A stretch of 10,245 nucleotides of DNA, taken from Paracoccaceae bacterium. GTDB lineage: Bacteria; Pseudomonadota; Alphaproteobacteria; Rhodobacterales; Rhodobacteraceae. Position numbers and translations under genes: made by a program. The stretch spans positions 1 through 10,245 of the forward strand of contig JABGTH010000266.1 of assembly GCA_018647275.1 (NCBI GenBank). The letters are read 5' to 3'. The notes beneath the pieces are model-generated. The model was not told the DNA's origin. It searched no databases and saw only the letters and a program-made list of their open reading frames with translations. This document shows, in pieces, positions 1 to 5,076 of the stretch. Within the stretch, counting starts at the first letter, position 1. The number at the start of each line of letters is the position of its first letter.

Positions 1-134
1 CGGACATGAGAGTGATCCATCTGATAGGTGCGCGTTGTCGTATCTTGCCGTTTGTGCGCAAGCCGATGTAAAACGCAATAAGGTTATTTGCATTGGGTTA
101 AGTAGAATTGTTCGCGTATATTAGCGCCATTCCA

Positions 135-182
135 ATTGTAGTTCTATGTCGCGAGGTGACAGGATATTGTCGAAAAGTGACA
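135..182 (-). promoter_or_regulatory. Tandem AraC-type boxes and leftward promoter
   Basis: Two copies of the box TGTCG-N4-GTGACA lie at 147-161 and 168-182, identical at 11 of 15 positions and exactly 21 bases apart. Each contains the inverted halves TGTC and GACA. Reading leftward, a -10-like TACAAT sits at 140-135, and the matching -35 position (163-158) falls inside the proximal box. Tandem repeats at 21-base spacing with the proximal one over the -35 is the known arrangement of AraC-type activators. An AraC-type gene ends 4 bases away. I infer a promoter for a minus-strand gene that begins at about base 20 or 7, or left of the window. Confidence 0.5.
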
Positions 183-185
183 AAA

Positions 186-1217
186 TCAGACAATGACCGG
201 CTGCCTGCTTCGATAGGAACTGGGCGTGTTGCCTGTCCATCTTTGAAATGCTTTGTGGAAATTGGCGGCAGACGAAAACCCGACCTCCTGCGCAATCGCC
301 TCGACAGAGTGCAGCCCCGCTTGCAGATGGCGGATCGCAATATCGCGGCGCAATGCGTCTTTGATCGTTTGAAAGGTGGTGCCGTCAGCCTCTAACCTGC
401 GGATCAACGTGCGGGGTGTCATGTGCATGGCACTTGCGGCCGCGGTCAGGTTCGCGCTGCCCCACTCTGTCTGGCTCAGATATGTGCGAACGCGTAATGC
501 CTGTGTGTGCTGCTGGGATTGAGTGAAAATCCAATCGCGCGGAGCATTTGCCAAGAAACGATCTAGATCTGACGAACTCCGCGCCTGAACCGTCCCCAAG
601 ACATCCAACGGAAAGGAAATCGAGGTAGCCACCTGCTCGAATTGAACTGCCGCAGGAAAGACCACCGCATAGTCCTCGTCAAACGCAGGCCGCTCAAAGG
701 CAAAGCAAACCCCTGCGACAGGCACCTCGTATCGCGCAAGCCAGGACAGCAAACCATGGGCCAGTTTTAGGATTAGCATATGCCCAAACCGTTGGGCCGT
801 CTGATCACCTTGGGGTTCTAGCCGAAGCGTTAATACGTCTGTCGCCTCAATCAATGCGAACTGATAGTCATCAAGCAGCAGGTTCCAGAACGTCGAAAAC
901 CGAAAAAGTGCCGACGCCAAAGACGTCGCTTCGCGGACCGACGTGAGAAGATGCTGCAAGGCACGTGGACGGATTGGGCGCGACCAAAGCCCCATCATTT
1001 CGTCGCCGGTCTCAATCGCTGCAAGTTGATACAGAGACACGATTTGATCCAATGTCACCCGCCCTTGCGATGTCATCTGGTCTGCCACCAAGTCGGCGCG
1101 CTTTAAAAACGAATAGAATTCAGTCTCAGTGCAAAGTGGACGCAACGCGCTAAGCCAATCCGCGATGAAGAGGTGAGATACTGTTGAATAAAGTGCCGGT
1201 GCGTTTTCAGTGCTCAT
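186..1217 (-). CDS. AraC-family transcriptional regulator
   Basis: This encodes a DNA-binding transcription factor of the AraC family, 343 residues from the chosen ATG. The C-terminal ~90 residues carry two helix-turn-helix units: the first includes TAAASAMHMTPRTLIRRL, and the second VEAIAQEVGFSSAANFHKAF followed by the typical WTGNTPSSYR end. The N-terminal ~200 residues resemble the arabinose-binding-like domain of OruR/ArgR-type regulators (PF12625), which senses a small molecule; the ligand cannot be read from sequence. An in-frame ATG at 1325 would add 36 residues, but that extension looks unlike the family, so I prefer 1217. Neither start has a good ribosome binding site, so the start is uncertain. 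The gene stands alone. Two tandem boxes immediately 3' of it (147-182) are plausible binding sites of this protein, suggesting that it activates the next gene to the left. Confidence 0.9.
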   Translation of the reverse strand: MSTENAPALYSTVSHLFIADWLSALRPLCTETEFYSFLKRADLVADQMTSQGRVTLDQIVSLYQLAAIETGDEMMGLWSRPIRPRALQHLLTSVREATSLASALFRFSTFWNLLLDDYQFALIEATDVLTLRLEPQGDQTAQRFGHMLILKLAHGLLSWLARYEVPVAGVCFAFERPAFDEDYAVVFPAAVQFEQVATSISFPLDVLGTVQARSSSDLDRFLANAPRDWIFTQSQQHTQALRVRTYLSQTEWGSANLTAAASAMHMTPRTLIRRLEADGTTFQTIKDALRRDIAIRHLQAGLHSVEAIAQEVGFSSAANFHKAFQRWTGNTPSSYRSRQPVIV

Positions 1218-1415
1218 GGGGTAATCGTTATCACCGAACACTCCGGTGGTGAAGTTTAGGTCTTGCCGACGTTGCGGACATTCGTTTTTGTCGCGGCATC
1301 GGTAAAGTGGGCTCGAAGCCGCCATTCGCTGTGCCTAACGTGAATGTTCGCTCTGGGCGGAAAACCAGCAATCACGTTCGTTGTTTTCCCAACAATGTCC
1401 ACACAAAACTCCGCC

Positions 1416-1557
1416 AACACAGTGTTAGCAACACAGCACTAGCCTACACTGTGTTCAACACCGTGATTCAGCCCTAAAAATAGTCAGCAACACGACAAAA
1501 AGTGTGTTTAAGGTGTGTTTTTGATTTTAGCGATTTTTTGGAATTTAACACTATGTT
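1416..1557. repeat. Cluster of AACAC/GTGTT half-sites (operator-like)
   Basis: Exact pentamers AACAC or GTGTT start at 1416, 1422, 1430, 1451, 1457, 1489, 1504, 1515 and 1547: nine in about 140 bases, where roughly 0.3 would be expected in random sequence. They combine into odd-centred dyads: perfect AACACAGTGTT (1416-1426), TACACTGTGTT (1445-1455), AACACCGTGAT (1457-1467) and AACACTATGTT (1547-1557). Alternate pairings GTGTT-N3-AACAC and GTGTT-N-AACAC also exist. This looks like a multi-site protein-binding region upstream of the AraC-type gene. The binding protein is unknown. Confidence 0.55.
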
Positions 1558-1581
1558 AAGTCATTGTTATTGTTGACTTAA
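1556..1581 (-). repeat. 8-bp inverted repeat just 3' of tRNA-Phe
   Basis: TTAAGTCA (1556-1563) and TGACTTAA (1574-1581) form a perfect 8-base-pair inverted repeat with a 10-base loop. It begins one base after the encoded CCA of the tRNA. It could end transcription or mark 3' processing, but no T-run follows on the minus strand, so it is not a classical intrinsic terminator. Confidence 0.5.
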
Positions 1582-1582
1582 A

Positions 1583-1657
1583 TGGTGCCCGAGGGCGGAA
1601 TCGAACCACCGACACGAGGATTTTCAATCCACTGCTCTACCCCTGAGCTACTCGGGC
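1583..1657 (-). tRNA. tRNA-Phe (GAA)
   Basis: The minus strand folds as a full tRNA of 75 bases with CCA encoded. The acceptor stem pairs GCCCGAG (1657-1651) with CTCGGGC (1593-1587). The D arm contains AGCTCAGGGGTAGAGC. The anticodon arm has loop TTGAAAA, giving anticodon GAA and phenylalanine. The T arm contains GGTTCGATTCC, followed by discriminator A and CCA. It lies downstream of yacG on the same strand, with its own candidate promoter in between. Confidence 0.97.
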
Positions 1658-1688
1658 ACTACTCGCCGTAAACGGCTTGGGTGAGGCG

Positions 1689-1717
1689 TGTCTAAGACCT
1701 TGTGTGGCGCGTGTCCA
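1689..1717 (-). promoter_or_regulatory. Candidate promoter for tRNA-Phe
   Basis: On the minus strand TGGACA (1717-1712) is followed after 17 bases by TAGACA (1694-1689). The first hexamer matches the sigma-70 -35 consensus at five of six positions; the second is a weak -10. The start point would fall about 25 bases before the tRNA 5' end, which suits a tRNA leader. The tRNA may also be read through from yacG. Confidence 0.4.
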
Positions 1718-1734
1718 TAGCGATTTCACTCAAT

Positions 1735-1917
1735 TCAATGAGGTTTCGCATTTTCTTTTTCAATGACCTCAAATGCGGCCTCAATATCGTCAGGATCATG
1801 CGATGGAATGGCATAAGATCCGTTCACCCAGCGCGCCAGATCAACATCTGCGCAGCGTTTGGAGCAGAAAGGGCGAAATTCGGTCTCTGTAGGACGTTCG
1901 CAGGTGGGGCACTTCAT
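1735..1917 (-). CDS. yacG: DNA gyrase inhibitor YacG
   Basis: This is a 60-residue zinc protein of the YacG family, which in E. coli binds GyrB and blocks gyrase from binding DNA. The zinc site is plain: CPTC at residues 3-6, then C18 and C22, with the family motif FRPFCSKRCADVDLARWVNGSYAIP. Residues 23-40 follow the usual YacG body, and the tail is short and charged. Its ATG overlaps the stop codon of the RNase gene as ATGA, which implies translational coupling. It is the last protein gene of the infA-maf-rng-yacG run. The length is normal for alphaproteobacterial members. Confidence 0.95.
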   Translation of the reverse strand: MKCPTCERPTETEFRPFCSKRCADVDLARWVNGSYAIPSHDPDDIEAAFEVIEKENAKPH

Positions 1918-2936
1918 CCGAGCACCTCAGACAGCGGCAACCTCACGCGCTTGCGCTGAAGTTCATAATGACCCAGCGGGGTCCAACCAACCAATGACGT
2001 TTCGATCTCATCGGTGCGGAAGGCAGCGCGTAGGGCCACCTCAAAGGCGCGGCGGTCTTTTTTAGGCATCGGGGCAAGGTCTAAGGTGATTTGACCTGCA
2101 AGGCCACGTACACGCAACGCTTGAGGTAAACGACGTGCACACAGCATGTTGGCCTTGATACCAGCAGCCAATGAGGCGTCGTTGCCCGTATTCACGTCCA
2201 CAGCGATCAAGGCGCGTGTGGGTTCGATATACATGCCGCCAGATGCGCCAAAGCTTTCAAAGGCACTTTCTGCGGCTTCCAGTGCTTCCAAAACACCGTG
2301 ATCTTCAAAACCACCGGCTTGGGTAACAACTTCGGCTGCTTCCGTCCAGTCGCGCCACGCCAATACGTGTGGGCCATCGCCTGCAACCAACATCGCCATC
2401 TCATCGCTGTCGTCATTGATCACGTTGTCGGCTAGCTGCGCCATTTCTTCAACATCGTCTGCGATATCTTCTGGGGATGCCTCTGTACAACATGAGCGGA
2501 TGATCAGACCCATCTCGCGCCCATCCATCACCTCTTTGGCAATGACCATCAATTCGTCGCGCATGTCATCATCGCGGATGCTGCGGGAAATATTGAGGCC
2601 CGGTGCGTCAGGGGTCACAATCGCATAACGGCTTTTGAACAGAACCTTTTGGGTCACTGGAATGGCTTTACCCTCTTCGGCGTAGCCCGTCACTTGAACC
2701 AACAGCGGCTGACCTGGGGAAAGCCCTTTAACCTGACGCAAGAATGCAGAGCCATCAGGGGTCTTCAAGAACATGCCGCCCTGCCCTTTGACGGGACGAT
2801 CCGCGATTGCGCGGTAAATCGTCCCCGGGGCTGGTGCGTCACCTGCCACCAAAATATCGCTTAACTTGCCATCGACCATCAATGCTGCGGCTTCACGCTC
2901 ATTGATATGGTCCAGAATGATTGTACGACCCTTCAT
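1914..2936 (-). CDS. rng: Ribonuclease E/G family protein, short form
   Basis: This 340-residue member of the RNase E/G family is an endoribonuclease expected to cut single-stranded AU-rich RNA in rRNA and mRNA processing. Residues ~37-66 are a reduced S1-like RNA-binding part. GLIIRS (143-148) matches the conserved 5'-sensor/RNase H-like region. The catalytic aspartates are likely D247 in AVDVNTG and D286 in ITLDLAPM, corresponding to the metal-binding pair of E. coli RNase E. The protein ends soon after the catalytic core. The CPxCxG zinc-link and small domain that build the RNase E/G tetramer are absent, so it is much shorter than classical RNase G (~490 residues). This short form fits the infA-maf-yacG context of Rhodobacterales. 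A G-rich ribosome binding site lies before the ATG, only 9 bases after the maf stop. Confidence 0.9.
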   Translation of the reverse strand: MKGRTIILDHINEREAAALMVDGKLSDILVAGDAPAPGTIYRAIADRPVKGQGGMFLKTPDGSAFLRQVKGLSPGQPLLVQVTGYAEEGKAIPVTQKVLFKSRYAIVTPDAPGLNISRSIRDDDMRDELMVIAKEVMDGREMGLIIRSCCTEASPEDIADDVEEMAQLADNVINDDSDEMAMLVAGDGPHVLAWRDWTEAAEVVTQAGGFEDHGVLEALEAAESAFESFGASGGMYIEPTRALIAVDVNTGNDASLAAGIKANMLCARRLPQALRVRGLAGQITLDLAPMPKKDRRAFEVALRAAFRTDEIETSLVGWTPLGHYELQRKRVRLPLSEVLG

Positions 2937-2945
2937 AAGCCCCCC

Positions 2946-3521
2946 CTATTTGGCCGCATGAAGCGGATAGCCGGCGCCTTTAAGCAGCCCTGCTGTTTCT
3001 GAAAGTGGTAGGCCAACGATGCCAGTGAACGATCCGCTGATCCACGGAATCAATGCGCCCGCTGGCCCTTGGATGCCATATCCACCCGCCTTGCCTTTCC
3101 AATCGCCAGTGGCGAGATAGGCATCGAGTTCGGGTTTGGACACCAGCTTCATCTTAACAGTGCTGACAACATCACGTTGCCAGATCTTATCGCCACGTTT
3201 CACCCCAACCGAAGTAATCACGCGGTGACGTCGTCCAGACAATAGTTTTATGAATGCCGCCGCCTCATCAGCGTCAGCAGGTTTGCCCAAGATGCGACGA
3301 CCCACAGCAACTGTGGTGTCGGCACACAGAACAATATCGTCATGCTCTGCTACAACAGCACCCAGTTTTTCACGAGTGATGCGGTTGCAATATGGACGGG
3401 GTTGTTCCGCCTCCAGCGGATCTTCACCAATGTTAGGTGGTCGCACAGCGTCTGGTAAGACACCGATTTGCCCCAACAGCTCTAGCCGTCGGGGGCTACC
3501 AGAACCCAGAATAAATGCCAT
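2946..3521 (-). CDS. maf: Maf-family nucleoside triphosphate pyrophosphatase
   Basis: The 191-residue protein belongs to the Maf/YceF/YhdE family, which hydrolyses dTTP/UTP, methylated or other non-canonical NTPs to the monophosphate and is linked to division arrest in Bacillus. Family marks are GSGSPRR at residues 6-12, CADTTVAV (66-73) with D68 as probable catalytic base, SGRRHRVITSVG (95-105), GKAGGYGIQGPAG (143-155) and the closing VGLPL (169-173). The ATG at 3521 is chosen because GGAG lies 7 bases before it; an upstream in-frame TTG at 3539 would run through that site. A strong hairpin in the leader (3531-3582) covers part of this ribosome binding site. Which nucleotide it prefers cannot be told from sequence. 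Confidence 0.94.
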   Translation of the reverse strand: MAFILGSGSPRRLELLGQIGVLPDAVRPPNIGEDPLEAEQPRPYCNRITREKLGAVVAEHDDIVLCADTTVAVGRRILGKPADADEAAAFIKLLSGRRHRVITSVGVKRGDKIWQRDVVSTVKMKLVSKPELDAYLATGDWKGKAGGYGIQGPAGALIPWISGSFTGIVGLPLSETAGLLKGAGYPLHAAK

Positions 3522-3530
3522 TAGAACACT

Positions 3531-3582
3531 CCACCCCAAAGGCCCACGCGTGTTCGAAAACCGCTGGCCACGTTTGGGGTGG
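3531..3582 (-). promoter_or_regulatory. Long hairpin over the maf ribosome binding site
   Basis: On the minus-strand RNA, CCACCCCAAA (3582-3573) pairs perfectly with TTTGGGGTGG (3540-3531). Inside it GGCC pairs with GGCC, then GCG with CGC, then GTT with AAC around a TTCG loop, with small bulges. The 3' arm includes the first two bases of the GGAG ribosome binding site of maf. The hairpin begins 11 bases after the infA stop codon. No T-run follows, so this is not a standard terminator; translation control, RNase entry or partial attenuation is more likely. Confidence 0.6.
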
Positions 3583-3593
3583 CAAGCACGCGC

Positions 3594-3812
3594 TTACTTA
3601 AAGCGATAATTGATGCGACCCTTTGATAGGTCGTATGGTGTCATTTCGACTTGGACTTTGTCGCCTGCAAGAACACGAATGCGGTTTTTACGCATTTTGC
3701 CTGCCGTATGTGCGATGATCTCATGGCCGTTTTCTAGCTCGACCCGAAATGTCGCATTTGGCAAGAGTTCCTTTACGACGCCGGGAAATTCGAGCAATTC
3801 TTCCTTGGCCAT
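3594..3812 (-). CDS. infA: Translation initiation factor IF-1
   Basis: This encodes the 72-residue initiation factor IF-1, an S1/OB-fold protein that binds the 30S A site and works with IF-2 and IF-3 during start-site selection. The length is exactly that of typical IF-1. The sequence carries the family pattern GVVKELLPNATFRVELENGHEIIAHTAGKMR, then IRVLAGDKVQVEMTPYDLSKGRI and the terminal YRFK. The ATG is well supported by AGGAGA 6 bases upstream. It is the first gene of the infA-maf-rng-yacG run. Its promoter must lie in 3830-3960, but I see only weak matches there. Confidence 0.98.
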   Translation of the reverse strand: MAKEELLEFPGVVKELLPNATFRVELENGHEIIAHTAGKMRKNRIRVLAGDKVQVEMTPYDLSKGRINYRFK

Positions 3813-4107
3813 GGTCTCTCCTAAATAGACTAGTCACGCGAAGGTGCGGACGCGCCACTAGATGAGGCCTTTTTGTCAGATTTTCAAGGGTGCAATCACC
3901 TCAATGACGTTTTAACCCATGCTTTAGATCAGGATCGCCCCCTTAGAGCCTTTTCAAACCCTCATTTACATCACATTGAAAGCACCCAATTTCACCACAG
4001 ATTTCCACTTTATGAATACTGACTACCAAATACCTTGCCCGATTAACCACAAATGCTTAAATTACGTTTAACACATTCATTAAATGCAAATTTGCAAGAG
4101 GCCCCAC
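3813..4107. promoter_or_regulatory. Divergent intergenic region infA / lysR-type gene
   Basis: These 295 bases separate two divergent genes and contain no credible coding sequence. The infA leader ends with AGGAGA. A weak promoter candidate for infA is TTGAAA-N17-CATCTA on the minus strand around 3850-3886; its -10 is poor. On the plus strand a LysR-type box, TTAAA-N5-TTTAA (4057-4071), lies 36 bases before the regulator's ATG. Confidence 0.45.
4057..4071 (+). promoter_or_regulatory. LysR-type box upstream of the regulator
   Basis: TTAAA-N5-TTTAA is a 15-base interrupted dyad that satisfies the T-N11-A rule for LysR-family binding sites (T4058, A4070). Its position close to the gene start would suit autoregulation, which is common in this family. 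AT-rich dyads also arise by chance, so the call is tentative. Confidence 0.35.
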
Positions 4108-5073
4108 ATGATCGCAAAAGGTGTGACCCTACGCAGCCTCGAAGTTTTTGAGGCGCTTGCCAGCTGTGGTTCTGTTGCCCAAGCAGCCAAAATTACAGGG
4201 CTTAGTCAACCCGCCGTCAGCCAACAACTGAGCAAGTTAGAGGCGGCATTAGCCACAAACCTGATTCAACACAACAAACGCCCCATGCGCCTGACCCAAG
4301 CGGGAGAGATCTTTTTAATCCATGTAAAAAGCGCGCTGGCCGAACTGCGCCTTGCCCATACAGAACTGAACGTCATGGACCTTGCACACCTAAAGGCGCT
4401 TAGCATCGGGTTGATTGATGACTTTGACAACGAGTTGACTCCGCGCCTTGCAACCATTTTGGCCAAAAGCCTAAAGGGATGTAAGTTCAAACTGATCACT
4501 GCCCCCAGCCATGAAATTTCCAAAGCGATTGAGGAAAAGGCACTGCATATAGCGATCTCTGCCAATGCAGGAACGATGATGGAAGGCGTACTTGAATACC
4601 CAATTGCACGTGATCCCTTCATCTTGGTCGCGCCCAAGGAGGCGTTGGAAACAGACGTCGATGTCATGACACAGCTTAAAGACCTGCCATTCCTGCGCTA
4701 TGATCAGGCTCAACTGATCAGCCGACAGATCGAGGGACACCTCAAACGCCAACACCTCAACTTCCCCCAGCGCTTTGAACTGGGAAGCCACCTGTCACTG
4801 ATGGCAATGGTGGCGCGCGGCATTGGATGGTCCGTGACAACGCCACTGGGCTACATGCGGGCCGAACGGTTCCACGATCAAGTCATCGCGCAGCCCCTGC
4901 CCTTTAAACCGTTCTCACGCGAAATCACCCTTTACGCTGGGGCGGATTGGGCAGGCCAAGTGCCAAACGACGTGGCCCAAACCATGCGCAACCTGATCCA
5001 ACATCACATCATCGATCAGGCGCTGGAAAAACTGCCATGGCTTGCGGGCGAATTGCGGATATTAAAGAGCTAG
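4108..5073 (+). CDS. LysR-family transcriptional regulator
   Basis: This is a 321-residue LysR-type transcription factor. Residues ~7-66 form the winged helix-turn-helix (TLRSLEVFEALASCGSVAQA, then SQPAVSQQLSKLEAAL), a linker helix follows to ~90, and the rest is the two-lobed effector-binding domain. I chose ATG 4108 because AAGAGG sits 6 bases upstream and LysR proteins usually begin close to the helix-turn-helix; an in-frame ATG at 4084 would add 8 residues but has no ribosome binding site. The gene converges on the mobA-like gene with only 3 bases between the stop codons. LysR regulators of catabolic genes are more often divergent from their target, yet the adjacency and the LysR-type boxes upstream of the hydroxylase make it a reasonable candidate regulator. 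The effector is unknown. Confidence 0.93.
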   Translation: MIAKGVTLRSLEVFEALASCGSVAQAAKITGLSQPAVSQQLSKLEAALATNLIQHNKRPMRLTQAGEIFLIHVKSALAELRLAHTELNVMDLAHLKALSIGLIDDFDNELTPRLATILAKSLKGCKFKLITAPSHEISKAIEEKALHIAISANAGTMMEGVLEYPIARDPFILVAPKEALETDVDVMTQLKDLPFLRYDQAQLISRQIEGHLKRQHLNFPQRFELGSHLSLMAMVARGIGWSVTTPLGYMRAERFHDQVIAQPLPFKPFSREITLYAGADWAGQVPNDVAQTMRNLIQHHIIDQALEKLPWLAGELRILKS

Positions 5074-5076
5074 CCC

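Larger units (their letters stand above)
1218..1582. other. Non-coding region between araC-type gene and tRNA-Phe
   Basis: No credible gene is present in these 365 bases. The stretch holds a cluster of AACAC/GTGTT half-sites (1416-1557), an 8-base inverted repeat next to the tRNA 3' end (1556-1581), a TTGTT-N5-AACAA inverted repeat (1381-1395), and a 7-base inverted repeat AACGTGA/TCACGTT at 1337-1343 and 1372-1378. The promoter of the AraC-type gene should lie here, but I cannot place it confidently. Confidence 0.6.

Noticed and set aside
166..194. Terminator of the AraC-type gene (ATTGTC / GACAAT)
   Set aside because: The stem is 6 pairs with a 17-base loop and no T-run on the minus strand; the sequence is better explained by the tandem TGTCG boxes.
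1218..1325. 36-residue N-terminal extension of the AraC-type protein
   Set aside because: The extension does not resemble the family N-terminus. It was left out, although the ribosome binding site evidence does not settle the start.
1416..1557. CRISPR-like or satellite repeat
   Set aside because: Repeat units are only 5 to 11 bases, irregularly spaced and in both orientations, which fits protein-binding sites rather than a CRISPR array.
1..1660. Genomic island integrated at tRNA-Phe
   Set aside because: No integrase, no second copy of the tRNA 3' end in the window, and the AraC-type gene looks like normal chromosomal content.
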